DNA of 64,000 nt from Symsagittifera roscoffensis (Eukaryota > Xenacoelomorpha > Acoela > Convolutidae), in contig NC_087070.1 of NCBI RefSeq assembly GCF_963678635.1, positions 32,031,704 through 32,095,703 of the forward strand, written 5' to 3'. The translations under genes and the position numbers were made by a program. The notes beneath the pieces are model-generated. The model worked only from the letters and a program-made list of their open reading frames with translations. It was not told the DNA's origin and did not search any database. Of the stretch, positions 39,880 to 53,831 are shown piece by piece; the stretch's first letter is position 1; each line of letters begins with the position of its first letter.

Positions 39880-42800
39880 TCACTCCATTGCTTCTTGTCC
39901 TTGTTCTTCTGTCTCCCTGTCTTCTAGGACTTTCTCCACCATTTCCACGGAATTGCGGGCCGTGTCCCAACTCTCCTGCTCTTTCAGCCTCAGTTTGCAA
40001 CAAGGTAGTAAGTCCACATTCACCTTTTGCTCCCGGTTCCTGCAAAAGCTGTTGTGCAGACACAAGCTCACCAATCGTTCTAGGTCAGCTCGCAAGACCT
40101 CTCTCTTTTCAGTTTCAATCAGACAGTGCGCTCCAGCTACTCGCTTCACCGCCGTGGTAACATCGTTTCTGTGCCTTAGGAATGCTCTCTTATAGGCTCC
40201 CGGTCCTATATCTAGCTGGAAGGATTGATAGGCTTCCATGTTCCTAGACATATGACGCTTCGCGCGTTCATATATCCATGACGTCATAACTGTACGGAAC
40301 CAAGGCATCAACCTTTGCCTTGACCATATCCTCTCAATGGCTTTGGGTGTCCTCAGAACCTTGCAGGTGGTTCTGAAAAGATCTAAGTTGTTGTTCATCT
40401 TCACGTTGCTTAGTTGCTCAGGTGTTGGCACGACCGTCGCCTGCTCACTCGTGCCCGCGTTAGCTTCTAACCATCTCATCGCCAGCATGGCACTAACCAC
40501 CACAATTGACACTGGCTGATTTTGGCGTCCCACAATAACACCAGATTCCCGCGTTTGGGGTACCATAACGTCTGCCAGGCAGTGACAAGGATACTCCCCA
40601 TGGGTCATCAAGATGTTCCTTCGGGTCCGATACCCTGAAGCTCCCAGCAACGGTTCCACTTCTGTCATGATCCTATGTACGTCGTCTTTTTCATCCATGG
40701 TGGAGAAATTGGTGGGTAACGCTTCGCTCGCCTTCTCCTTCTGGAATTCACTCACCTTACCCTCACTCAACCTCATGAATTCTTATCCCACTACGTCCTG
40801 CAACTCACCTTCAGATCTCATCGGAACGGCCTAAATGATCTTCGTCAGTAAATCATATGACCTCTCCGACATCCTGGCCAATCTCACGCACTTTGGCACA
40901 GAGAAGAGTTGGTCGAACAACACCTGCTGCGCCCTCGCGTCCATCACCACCATGTGCGTAGGGTAACTACTATTGCAATATGGTGCGGAGCCCGAACCTA
41001 CCAGATATTTCGAACAAGTAGATCTATGATAGGCCTCACTGTCTTTCAACTTCATCTCGTTCTCTAGAGCGTCTCGCCAACCTCCAATCTTCTGCTCAGT
41101 CCGAAATGCTCCAGGGAACACTTCCACACTTTGGGACGTAACTAGCCCATGGGCACGCTCCAGGCGTTCCAGTGATTCGATCGAGCTCTACTGTGGGCTA
41201 GACAGGTGCCCTGTCTCAACCAATCACCCGAGGGATTACCCTCGGCTGGTTCCATGGATCGTCTGCTCTTCGGCTTTGTTATTTTCAGGGCCAGCAGATG
41301 ATGTATCACGGCCAAATCGTGTAGACTCGTTTCATCCTCCAAATCCAATGTGACATCTGCCGTCATATCCCAGATTGAACCGGCGTTTGGATGTGGACAA
41401 CAAGATGGCTTCATGAGTTCCCAAATGGTTAGTAAGCTGGTCTTCAAGGGACCGTGCCGAGAACCACAATCAAAGTTCACTTGCCCCTTTTGCTCGGAAA
41501 CCGAAGGTTTGACCACTCGTTCTTCCAAAATGACTCCCAGCTTGGGTTGTTCCACCATCAACATGCCAGTTTACTTGTTTCGCTCGACCCAGAAATCAAG
41601 TACCATAACCTGCTCATAGTCAAAGTATGCTTCCCTGAGTTCCTCGTCCATGAAGAGATTGTACGCCATCCCTGGTATTCCTGACACATATTGGAATGAC
41701 TTCAACTTCCCCAATGTTGCGTAGTCCTTCTGTCCCCTGACTGCTTCAATTGACTCCCGGCTCACTTTCAACTCCTTGTTGGAGTATCTTCTCACTTCTT
41801 CCAACCTGCGATAGCTTTCCATGTCGTTCGACTCTTTATTTGGTATGAGCAGCGGCATGTCCCAATATAACTCCAGGAGTGCCCTCAGAAAGTTTTGTTC
41901 ACAATCAACTCCCCTTGCTGAATGGATTTTATACATTCTTCCAACATGGGAGTGGGGATACGATCCACCACGAACCTCATAAAGCAAAAGGCATCTTTAC
42001 GATTAGCCCAGGCTATCGCCGAATCGTCTTTACTAATCAACACTCGCAGGGCTCCCATCAAATCCAGTTCCTGCTCCCTTGATTTCGAGTCATTGTTGGC
42101 CTCATATTCCAATTTCCTGATTCCCATTAGGCACCAGGCCAGTCGTACTTGCAAGTCAGTTCTCGCACACGGATAGACCAGGTATGCTGCCACCGTCGCA
42201 GGTGCATGCATCGTCTTGTCAAAGTATCTTTGGAGGGCCGCCCTCCAAGAGATTTCCAACTGTTTCTCCAGCCCGATTTCATTTGCCTCCGAGGACATCA
42301 CAGTGCCGTATTCCTTTCGATTCAAGTTGAAGTTATCCGTCAGTTCTTTCAAAGACTCTTCCATGGCAGGCTTCTCGCTCCAGGCCATCAAGTGTCCTCT
42401 GGCTGAATTCCTCGCCTTGAGCATCTCCAGATAACCCCCTGTGGGATCTCCCATGTGGACTGAGTCGGGCACTGTGATCCGACTGTAGTCAACCACACCG
42501 CGTTGCCCCTCCAGTTTCATCTGGGCCATGTTGGTACGTGAGGGCTTGTAATCGTCGAGTCCTCCAGATCCACACTGACTGATGACTTCCAGTTCAGGCT
42601 TTGTGTTCGCCAAGGTCCGTTCGCTTTTTTTCGATCTTGTGGCTGTTGAGGTCAAACTTGCTAATAGCATAGGAGGTATCAGGTTTTCTTTCTCTCCCTT
42701 GGCCAACGCTGCACCATCGCCTTGTCCACTCTCACTTGGACGGGCTACTTTTGCCAACGAGGCCACTATTGCACTAGCTTTCGACTTCACCGCTTTCTGA

Positions 42801-45800
42801 TTCACGGACTTGCTTCCTATTCTCCCTTTCAATCTCTTCAGCCCTTTCGTGGCTCGCCTGACGGGTAGTTTTCTGACAACTTGATTTTCAGCGGCACTGT
42901 CCTCCGAAACTGACTCGGTCAGAACATCAGACTCTACGTAGCTCATTAGCTTCCCTAGAACCTCGCTCAAGATGGGCTGATTAAACCCCACCTTCATTAC
43001 GGACTGCGTCCCGTACCTGCGTATCACGTCCCATGTCCTTTCCATGAAGGTCACTCGGTTCCAGGTCACTCCTGCCTTACGTTCAAGCTCACTCTGGTAT
43101 CTCTCCCACTCTTCTTCAGGCCACGTACCCAGGAAGGATACCCTCATAGTCTCGTCGAATCTTCTCCTCCTTGATGACTCATGCAGCAATTTTTGTACGC
43201 CAGGCCTATCGGATCCACTGAAATAAACTGGCTGGCGCCTCCCTCGTGGGGACATGAAAGACGATGCTGTCATCAACAATAGATTTCCATCGACTTCCCC
43301 GTCGTCGTTTTTACTGAACTGGTATTCCAGCAAGTCTCTCTCCATTACTCCTAAGTCCAATCCATTTGACTTGTCTTCCTTTCCCTCCATATGATCGTCA
43401 TCCTGATTCATCTACTCATCATCGTTTGTTTCTGGCCTCGGCCCAGGTCCCGATGGGCCTTGTCGCATATCCATGCCCGAGTTCGGCCGCGCCTGTACGG
43501 TCAGATCCCCTGCGTGATAGAATAACTCACCGTTCACCAGGAATTCCACTGATTCGTCGTCATATGGCGCCAGCTCGTCGACCGTCGTGTACGCACCTCC
43601 GCTGCACTCCTTTGCCACTTCTAATAGTATCACTTTCTTTTCTCCTCGCCATTTCAATCGTGACCAATCATTGGATGGTGTGTACACATCATTCCAACCT
43701 CAGCAGAAAGCCTGGGCCTCCTGGAAGGTGGTGCCTTGATCTTCTTCCCGCTCCATGCATCAGGAATCGTGAAGTCAAACGTGTGCATGGCCGAAACGTT
43801 CCAGCTCCATCATCCCTTCACTCCATTTCCGCGTTTTATTCTTCCGCATCACGAGCCGCTCCGATGCGAGGGGAAATGGCGGGAGACGTGACTCCCAACA
43901 ACATCCTCCTTATCGGTGGATATCGGGGGCATTAGTCCGGCAGCGGCCTGGACCCGGAAAGCCACGCATGCTGATTCTCCTTGTCGTGTGCATATGCTTC
44001 CGGCCAAACTGGGACCCGCATCGCCTCTCCTGAATCCTTCACCACTGGTCGTAGATTCCGAAGCTTAGGATTAAACTGGACATGAGAAAGGTCCTCGCCG
44101 CCCATTCTGCATTTGAAATTGTTGTTGAAGTCAATCAACATCGATCCCGGCTCCGCTATTCTTCCGAACAACCTGTCGTCGCTGGCCAATCCTCTCAACT
44201 CTTTATGTTCCACCCAAATCAGCACGGACCAATCCACAACGGAGACTAAGTTAACAAACAACACCGAGTTCCTGCATGCCTTCTTTAGCACGTCTGGGAA
44301 CCAGTATGACATCACCGGTCCGTACATCACCGTGATGAACTCCCTTAGTCCATGGACCAGAGCCAGCGGATCGATCCCCATCATCACAGCCAGTTCGGTC
44401 AGCAAAGGCATGCCGCAATACTGTTTGCACTCACTCACTCCCGTTGCCACCTTGTCCTCTCCTGTGACACTCCTGTTCTGTTGCAGAAGATGCTGGAGCA
44501 AGATTATCCTCCAATCCTTCATTTTCCGGTATGTGGCGGTTTCCAACTTCGTGTTGAATTCTCGACTCGCTCCTGCAACTGTTCGGGATAGCGTAAAAGC
44601 ACGACCAAATCGCCCAACCGACCATATGTCATTGCGATCAGGGTAAGGAGTCCATCCAATCTCAGGTCCGCCAACGCTTGGTTGAAGAGATTCGCAGGTC
44701 CCTTCACAAATTTCTCGTGACGAAACGTCACATACAGTGCCAGTACCAGACCAATTGACAGTTTTCGAATGTCCTTGACGAAGCTCGCGATCAGATTCCG
44801 GGAACACGTAGACAGGAAGGATGGCGTTCATCCCACTCCCATTTCACCCAAGATAGCGTCTGATCTCTCATATTGTGCCCTCGTGGCCAAAATCTCAGCT
44901 TGGAATGTATCTAGCGACATCGTGTTCACGTCTTGCATCAACTGTAACATCATGCCTCCGGCTACCTCCCTTTCGTTGAACAAGTTTCTCAGATGAGTGT
45001 GTATCTCCTTGATTACTGCCCGTGCATACTCGAACGCATCTTCTCCTAAGGTACACATTCTTGGCGACAATTACAACCATGAATTGGCGTGTGGCTTCGT
45101 CCTCAAGGCCAACGCCATGAGGTCTTCTTCTGCTGATGTCATTTTTCTTCTGACCGTCCTCCCCTGTTCATTTCTAGCATAATCCATCTGTCTGAACCAG
45201 AGGTCATTGGCCACCTGTTGTACTAACAAGTGATCATCAACTACTCCTGGCCTCAACTTTAGTAACCTGGCGAAGTTGGACAGCTCCAACCCCAGGACTT
45301 CGTCCAGCAGCAACTGAGTTGTGCTGCAATCCTTGAATCCCTGGATGGCATTGGAATTATCCGCCCAGATGGCGGGAAGCTCAGAACGGGGTGGATAATA
45401 GTTATTGGGGTCCACTATTTTGTTCGGCAAGGGTAATATCACGCTGAATCGTCCCTCTGCTAGAGTTGTGACCATCGTGTACACAAATTGTATGGGTTCT
45501 GGCAATGTGGCGTACCCCGGTGATAACACAAAAATGATCTTCACCACAATCTACTTCGGTCATGGCTGAGAGCAACGTCATTATAGCCCCCCTTTGACTT
45601 GATTATTCGGGATTGATCCATCTGTCAGACGGGACAACAACCCTCTGCTCTGCAGGTAATCATTCGAGCCGGCAATTACTATCACCTGCGGATCCATGCT
45701 GATCGTCCTCCGCACACTTATCGTCATGCCTACTGATTGCACCCAGTCCAACTTAGGCGCTATCAAGAAAATCACGTCGGGCCATAAGAGGGAACGAGGC

Positions 45801-48066
45801 GTATAGAGATAATCAGATATTTGGCAGCCTTTAAAACCAAAGGATCAAACCACCCGGACAAGGACCAAAGCGCTTGGCCGGGTGGTTTAGAGAACTGCCT
45901 ATACATCTTATAATGCTTATTGTTAGGCTTTTTTCGACACTGTGGGACCATCTCTATCCATCATCAACGTAATCATGTTCAAGTTCGTTGACATAACCGT
46001 TTTATGATATCCCCAACCGCTGGGATCTGGACGGTTCCAACGCAGCACGCTGCTTGGCTCAATTCCTTCCGCCGGCATGGCACTCGTCGATGGGCTTCCT
46101 GTAGAAGCAGGAGTTGCCGTGGCGGGCGGGTTACTCGTCCTCGATATAGTCTGAGAGCTAGTCTGACTCTGATCAATTGGCCTCCCAATTCGGCTCTCCA
46201 ACGGCTGTATTCTAGGGGGAGGAGCAGTCCCCAATCTTTCTCTAACATCTGAGCTTGGAGCAACGGGAGCGGTTGCACGCATTTCCATTGCCAGGGGTCC
46301 GAGGCGATTGGCGAGTGGTTTCGGCACATTACCCTTCACTCTACCTCCTCCAGTCGAACTGGTCCAAGCCAGTGAGTCGGTTGTCCTCAATTCTTGCTCC
46401 ATTTCCTCTATCAGTGTCTGGAACACATCGTTTATCCAGCGTCTCCCTTGGTGAGTATTGAAGTGTATCTCATCTCTGGTGAGCGCGAGATGATCAGTCA
46501 TGCGCAGCATATTCTCAAGATCCATGAGTCGCAGCTCGCTGGGATTGCTTACCACCAGACTGCGGATCATATCGTTCCACCGGGTCACATTGCCGTTCAT
46601 AAAATCCGCTACTGGCGTGCCCACCTCCGGGCTCTGCGGTCTTGTGCACAGCACGACGAGTCTGGGCCTGTATTGCTCCTTCAGTTCGTTCAGAAGGCAG
46701 ACCAGTAGGGGCTCCCACTTGCCTTTTGGGGTAACAGGGACCCTTGAAACGTCATTGGTCTCGAGCATTATCACCGACGTATTTAGGTGATCCTCGCCTT
46801 GGAACTCTATCATATTGATGACCTGAGCCACGGAGGCCCCTCCAAAAGATAGAACAATGGTCTGACCACTCACAAAGATCTCATTCAGATCCCTCACTAA
46901 ATATCCCCAACAACCAAATGACGACTCCCTGGGGGAATTACCTGGTTGCTTATGGCAGGGTTCCATCTCATGCCGTTCAAACAAGCTCGAGGATGCTCAG
47001 CGGCTACTTGCACGAACAGGTTACGTACCGCTAGGTTCTTTCTGATGTCCTTTATGCGAGATCTCTGAGTCACTTCGCCACGTGTAGTTCCCGTTGGTAT
47101 AATGGCTTGATGTATTCGCTCCGAGCTACTCGAGGAATGACCAAGGCGTTGGGAAGGGACGACCGTGCCAAGCGTCCGTCAAATGGTCCTGTTGATCTCA
47201 TTCATCGCTGCTCTGGCTACCTGATTGAATGACTTCTGAAACTGGGGAGCCAAGTAGGTATCTGAAGGATCCGGCATCGTATTCCTCGGGTTCGGAGCAG
47301 ATTGTGATGTCTGCTGAGGAGCATCGGGCTCTCTCGGGGCGCACAGCTCCTGTGCCTTCGTCCTGGTACGTGTGTCCCTGGATCCATCCGAGGAGTTCAT
47401 CGTCGCCAGAACCTCCGGTGACACTTGGCTCACTCTCGCCATATATAACTCTTTCAGGTGTCTTATCTCTTTCTCTTTGAGAGCTATTCGCGTGTCTTCG
47501 AATTTCTTCTTCCACTCTTCTCTTTCTCGAGCTATTGCCTTAAACTCCTCCAACTTGGCATGCAGCTCCTTTTGGCACTTGGTCCTTTTCTTTCTTTTCC
47601 AACGTCTCAATGGTCTCCGATGTCTGAATCTCCATCTCACTCATCTTTACACTCTTCAGTGGAGGAGCAGCCGTTGGAGAATCTGCTGAGTGTGACGGGC
47701 CCGGCCCATCACGTGATCGTTCCGAACAGGTAAGGGCATCTCACCTAGCCGGTGATCCCTCTGCTCATCTAGTCCCGGCTCACGAGCCAGGTCATGGCCA
47801 GACATTTCTCCTCGCCGCCATCTCATCAGTCGCTTTCGGCCTCTCTCGGCAGTCCCGGACTCGCCGTAGGCCAACAATAAGACCACTTCCGTGGGGCGGT
47901 CCCCACGGTCTTCTCTTCCCATTGCATTTAAGAGTACGACGGTGAACATCGCCAACTCCGGGTCTTCTAGTGAGAAATTACAATCCACCAAGCGTTCGTA
48001 TATCTCGTCTAGAGTAGTTCCTAGGCTCGCTGAGAAGAAATACATCAAGTAGTTCGTGTCGCTCAT
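39880..48066 (-). pseudogene. Giant accessory protein region of copy B (fossil)
   Basis: Counterpart of the 2,982-residue protein of copy A, broken in about ten places. It starts at ATG 48066 (MSDTNYL), then EDRGDRPTEVVLL matches copy A. The SGNH hydrolase region lies at about 46.40-46.95 kb (FGGA and EIHF blocks recognisable). The acidic stretch is near 43.3-43.7 kb. The C-terminal Cys cluster (LCLHNSFCRNRE) near 39.97-40.08 kb is nearly identical to copy A. Similarity runs along the whole length, so the protein is a fixed part of this element family and not a one-off capture. Confidence 0.75.
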
Positions 48067-48138
48067 GTTTCTTCGTGTATGTGTTGTCGCAATCTTCTTG
48101 TTATCTAAGGTCAATAAACAAAGCGGAATCAATCAAGA

Positions 48139-48152
48139 TCTAAAAAACAAGT
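48139..48152 (-). promoter_or_regulatory. Candidate 3' splice site of copy B
   Basis: Minus strand CTTGTTTTTTAG followed by ATCTTGATTGAT. The AG is at 48141-48140. The first ATG downstream is that of the giant protein at 48066, 73 bases on. This matches the site at 10176-10190 of copy A. Confidence 0.5.
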
Positions 48153-48559
48153 CACGACTTAGAAACTTCATTCCAGGCTGATCGTTTTCTGGGATAAAAC
48201 ATCATTCACCTCTTTCAAAAACAATCCATTGAAATTCACTTGCGTTCTTGATTTAAAAACTAGCACCAAGGTGGATCGTCCAAGGTGGATTGTCAAGATA
48301 ACACAAATGAGCGCTGCCACCTTTCGAACCTGAAGTGCTCCAGGCTTTCATGACATAAACATCACATGAAACATACCCTAAAAAGTAGTAACATACAAAT
48401 ACCACACATCAACATTATCACATAACAATCTAATTCCTAACAGTTAATCCAAAACTTAATCCTAATGCCTGAAAAATGAACTTAATAAAAACCACTTAAC
48501 GCTGAATGCAACTCCTAGCATATGCTTTGATAGAACTTTTTATATAAGTAAACCTCTAT

Positions 48560-49010
48560 GTCAGTTTCCGAAAAATCACGTGTACAAGGGCATATAACTC
48601 TCTCGGATGTAGTTTTCCCCAATTGGGATCATAGATTGGTAAAGAGAGAGAGGTCACTCCTCTCTCAACCAGAAAGTCCCTAAGTCGAGTCAAGGCCAAT
48701 ACCAAGCTCTCTGGATTCACGTGTTGCTTATTGCTTATCAGTGGCCTTAGTTACCAAGAAACACAAATATTTCCTTGGTATCTGTGATGCAACAGGGGGC
48801 AGCGCTATCATCCCTCCCACACCAGGCCTCTGTTTCCATAAAAACTCGATATTCTTATACGCTCTTTCAAAGTCGGCCGTTAGTGCTGTTTTGAAGCTTA
48901 CATACGCGGTTATCGCTATAGCGCATGTACGTTCCGTGAGTATAAAATCGCTGTCCGTTACGACGACATTGTTTGAATAGTGGGTTTTTAGCGTTTTCGC
49001 CCTCAATTTC
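48560..49010 (-). pseudogene. Macro-like segment, unit 1 of copy B (fossil)
   Basis: Matches the macro-like segment of copy A: CAIAITAYVSFKTALTADF, GVGGMIALPPVASQIP, YLCFLVTKATDKQ and, further on, YDPNWGKLHPRE. The same segment recurs at about 50360-50810 and 52140-52590 in units 2 and 3. Broken. Confidence 0.55.
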
Positions 49011-49454
49011 CAGTTCTCCGGTTTCCTTTACCGATTTTAATTTTTTAATGATCAAATTTTTGGTGTGGGTGAGTCCTACCCCCACTCCCCAGACAAAAAT
49101 ATCCATCGACGTCCCCGTCGATCGCCCAAAATTCCAAGATTCCGGAACGCGTAGAGGACCATCTGGAGCGACCCAGTTGGACTCGGTATTGTCATGGCTG
49201 ACGTAATTGATGCCGTCTTTATCGACATCCTGAATCGTCTAGATTGTCTCCTTAGGATCCGCCGGCAGATCGTGGAGCCATTCGAGCACTCGAAAGTTCG
49301 CCAATTCTTGCTCATGAGTCTGCTCCACCTCTGGTTCGAACTCTACTTCTGGTTCGGAGCGATCGTCGATCCAATCCTGTTCCATGTCATTGAATAAGTC
49401 GATCTCTTGTGGCACCGCTACTTCATCCAGTCTAACCAGCGACTCCATCATATC

Positions 49455-49755
49455 ACTTAAAACTATCCTGTCTATGACGAAATCCTCGCCATACGGGTTG
49501 TACTTCTTCTTATCCCTTCCCTTCTTGCTCTGGCGTGTCTCCATGGTGAGAGGAAAGTCAGGTTGTTTTCCTTTGTCAATTTCAGTCTGTTCTGATATGG
49601 CTTAAAACTATCCTGTCTATGACGCAATCCTCGCCATACGGGTTGTACTTTTTCTTGTTCCTTCCTTTCTTGCCCTGCCGTGTCTCCATAGTGAAAGGAA
49701 GGTCAAGCTGTACTCCTTTATCAATTTCTGTTTGCTCTGGGCAGTTCCAGTATTC
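49455..49755 (-). repeat. Two-copy tandem repeat of about 148 bp inside each 1.8-kb unit
   Basis: The plus-strand words CTTAAAACTATCCTGTCTATGACG, split as CTTAAAACTATC and CTGTCTATGACG, begin near 49455 and again near 49603. Each is followed by TCCTCGCCATACGGGTTG and GTGTCTCCAT. The same pair is at about 51236-51530 and 53035-53330. The encoded peptide KKKYNPYGED is thus doubled. The duplication predates the triplication, since all three units carry it. Confidence 0.85.
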
Positions 49756-52700
49756 TTCTGCACATGGAAAAGTTTCGCCGTCAACTTCCACTCTCTCGGT
49801 CAACTCCAAATCTAGCGGCAGATCACAACCATCTACGACCTCATTCCCGTCGTTTTGTCTCGCGTGCCTCTTTCATTCACCTCGCAGGCAGGATCCACTA
49901 TCAAATAGTCTCCCTCTTGCATGTCAGCTGGGATGCACCAGTCCTCTGATGAGGCATTGTGCGGTTTGGTGTTTTCGTAATGAGCTACTCGTCTGGTGCT
50001 CAATCGATAAAAACGACCTCCTCAGTGTACTTCTGTTATTTGAAAAGGACCGCGCCATTTTTTCTATTATGTTGGTTTCCTTTGTTGGAACTACTTCCTG
50101 GAACACCCAGACATAATCTCCGACCGAGTAAGCTTTTGCATCCGTAGTCCTTTTATCAAGTCTCCTTTTTTGGTCTGATTTGCGCCTGTTGCGTGTTCCT
50201 CCTGCATAAGTCCTTGAAGTCCTGCTGTCTTCTTATAACATCACGTGCGTACGTTTAATCCTAATGCCTGAAAAATGAACTTAATAAAAACCACTTAACG
50301 CTGAATGCAACTCCTAGCATATGCTTTGATAGAACTTTTTATATAAGTAAACCTCTATGTCAGTTTCCGAAAAATCACGTGTACAAGGGCATATAACTCT
50401 CTCGGATGTAGTTTTCCCCAATTGGGATCATAGATTGGTAAAGAGAGAGAGGTCACTCCTCTCTCAACCAGAAAGTCCCTAAGTCGAGTCAAGGCCAATA
50501 CCAAGCTCTCTGGATTCACGTGTTGCTTATTGCTTATCAGTGGCCTTAGTTACCAAGAAACACAAATATTTCCCTGGTATCTGTGATGCAACAGGGGGCA
50601 GCGCTATCATCCCTCCCACACCAGGCCTCTGTTTCCATAAAAACTCGATATTCTTATACGCTCTTTCAAAGTCGGCCGTTAGTGCTGTTTTGAAGCTTAC
50701 ATACGCGGTTATCGCTATAGCGCATGTACGTTCCGTGAGTATAAAATCGCTGTCCGTTACGACGACATTGTTTGAATAGTGGGTTTTTAGCGTTCTCGCC
50801 CTCAATTTCCAGTTCTCCGGTTTCCTTTACCGATTTTAATTTTTTAATGATCAAATTTTTGGTGTGGGTGAGTCCTACCCCCACTCCCCAGACAAAAATA
50901 TCCATCGACGTCATCGTCGATCGCCCAAAATTCCAAGATTCCGGAACGCGTAGAGGACCATCTGGAGCGACCCAGTTGGACTCGGTATTGTCATGGCTGA
51001 CGTAATTGATGCCGTCTTTATCGACATCCTGAATCGTCAAGATTGTCTCCTTAGGATCCGCCGGCAGATCGTGGAGCCATTCGAGCACTCGAAAGTTCGC
51101 CAATTCTTGCTCATGAGTCTGCTCCACCTCTGGTTCGAACTCATCGATCCAATCCTGTTCCATGTCATTGAATAAGTCGATCTCTTGTGGCACCGCTACT
51201 TCATCCAGTCTAACCAGCGACTCCATCATATCACTTAAAACTATCCTGTCTATGACGAAATCCTCGCCATACGGGTTGTACTTCTTCTTATCCCTTCCCT
51301 TCTTGCTCTGGCGTGTCTCCATGGTGAGAGGAAAGTCAGGTTGTTTTCCTTTGTCAATTTCAGTCTGTTCTGATATGGCTTAAAACTATCCTGTCTATGA
51401 CGCAATCCTCGCCATACGGGTTGTACTTTTTCTTGTTCCTTCCTTTCTTGCCCTGCCGTGTCTCCATAGTGAAAGGAAGGTCAAGCTGTACTCCTTTATC
51501 AATTTCTGTTTGCTCTGGGCAGTTCCAGTATTCTTCTGCACATGGAAAAGTTTCGCCGTCAAGTTCCACTCTCTCGGTCAACTCCAAATCTAGCGGCAGA
51601 TCACAATCATCTACGACCTCATTCCCGTCGTTTTGTCTCGCGTGCCTCTTTCATTCACCTCGCAGGCAGGATCCACTATCAAATAGTCTCCCTCTTGCAT
51701 GTCAGCTGGGATGCACCAGTCCTATGATGAGGCATTGTGCGGTTTGGTGTTTTCGTAATGAGCTACTCGTCTGGTGCTCAATCGATAAAAACGACCTCCT
51801 CAGTGTACTTCTGTTATTTGAAAAGGACCGCGCCATTTTTTCTATAATGTTGGTTTCCTTTGTTGGAACTACTTCCTGGAACACCCAGACATAATCTCCG
51901 ACCGAGTAAGCTTTTGCATCCGTAGTCCTTTTATCAAGTCTCCTTTTTTGGTCTGATTTGCGCCTGTTGCGTGTTCCTCCTGCATAAGTCCTTGAAGTCC
52001 TGCTGTCTTCTTATAACATCACGTGCGTACGTTTAATCCTAATGCCTGAAAAATGAACTTAATAAAAACCACTTAATGCTGAATGCAACTCCTAGCATAT
52101 GCTTTGATAGAACTTTTTATATAAGTAAACCTCTATGTCAGTTTCCGAAAAATCACGTGTACAAGGGCATATAACTCTCTAGGATGTAGCTTTCCCCAAT
52201 TGGGATCATAGATTGGTAAAGAGAGAGAGGTCACTCCTCTCTCAACCAGAAAGTCCCTAAGTCGAGTCAAGGCCAATACCAAGCTCTCTGGATTCACGTG
52301 TTGCTTATTGCTTATCAGTGGCCTTAGTTACCAAGAAACACAAATATTTCCCTGGTATCTGTGATGCAACAGGGGGCAGCGCTATCATCCCTCCCACACC
52401 AGGCCTCTGTTTCCATAAAAACTCGATATTCTTATACGCTCTTTCAAAGTCGGCCGTTAGTGCTGTTTTGAAGCTTACATACGCGGTTATCGCTATAGCG
52501 CATGTACGTTCCGTGAGTATAAAATCGCTGTCCGTTACGACGACATTGTTTGAATAGTGGGTTTTTAGCGTTCTCGCCCTCAATTTCCAGTTCTCCGGTT
52601 TCCTTTACCGATTTTAATTTTTTAATGATCAAATTTTTGGTGTGGGTGAGTCCTACCCCCACTCCCCAGACAAAAATATCCATCGACGACCCCGTCGATC

Positions 52701-53831
52701 GCCCAAAATTCCAAGATTCCGGAACGCGTAGACGACCATCTGGAGCGACCCAGTTGGACTCGGTATTGTCATGGCTGACGTAATTGATGCCGTCTTTATC
52801 GACATCCTGAATCGTCAAGATTGTCTCCTTAGGATCCGCCGGCAGATCGTGGAGCCATTCGAGCACTCGAAAGTTCGCCAATTCTTGCTCATGAGTCTGC
52901 TCCACCTCTGGTTCGAACTCTACTTCTGGTTCGGAGCGATCATCGATCCAATCCTGTTCCATGTCATTGAATAAGTCGATCTCTTGTGGCACCGCTACTT
53001 CATCCAGTCTAACCAGCGACTCCATCATATCACTTAAAACTATCCTGTCTATGACGAAATCCTCGCCATACGGGTTGTACTTCTTCTTATCCCTTCCCTT
53101 CTTGCTCTGGCGTGTCTCCATGGTGAGAGGAAAGTCAGGTTGTTTTCCTTTGTCAATTTCAGTCTGTTCTGATATCGCTTAAAACTATCCTGTCTATGAC
53201 GCAATCCTCGCCATACGGGTTGTACTTTTTCTTGTTCCTTCCTTTCTTGCCCTGCCGTGTCTCCATGGTGAAAGGAAGGTCAAGCTGTACTCCTTTATCA
53301 ATTTCTGTTTGCTCTGGGCAGTTCCAGTATTCTTCTGCACATGGAAAAGTTTCGCCGTCAACTTCCACTCTCTCGGTCAACTCCAAATCTAGCGGCAGAT
53401 CACAATCATCTACGACCTCATTCCCGTCGTTTTGTCACGCGTGCCTCTTTCATTCACCTCGCAGGCAAGATCCACTATCAAATAGTCTCCCTCTTGCATG
53501 TCAGCTGGGATGCACCAGTCCTATGATGAGGCATTGTGCGGTTTGGTGTTTTCGTAATGAGCTACTCGTCTGGTGCTCAATCGATAAAAACGACCTCCTC
53601 AGTGTACTTCTGTTATTTGAAAAGGACCGCGCCATTTTTTCTATAATGTTGGTTTCCTTTGTTGGAACTACTTCCTGGAACACCCAGACATAATCTCCGA
53701 CCGAGTAAGCTTTTGCATCCGTAGTCCTTTTATCAAGTCTCCTTTTTTGGTCTGATTTGCGCCTGTTGCGTGTTCCTCCTGCATAAGTCCTTGAAGTCCT
53801 GCTGTCTTCTTATAACATCACGTGCGTACGT

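Larger units (their letters stand above)
48456..53831 (-). repeat. Tandem triplication of a 1.8-kb internal segment in copy B
   Basis: Units 48456-50254 (1,799 bp), 50255-52032 (1,778 bp) and 52033-53831 (1,799 bp). Each starts TTAATCCTAATGCC and ends ACGTGCGTACGT on the plus strand. They are nearly identical, with only scattered single differences and one short deletion in the middle unit. Each covers the integrase C-terminus, the acidic segment and the macro-like segment. The near identity of the units, against the strong divergence from copy A, shows the amplification is recent compared with the element's age, or that the units have been homogenised. Confidence 0.95.

Noticed and set aside
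48456-53831. A CRISPR-like or satellite array
   Set aside because: Three long units that are coding in origin. No short repeats with spacers.
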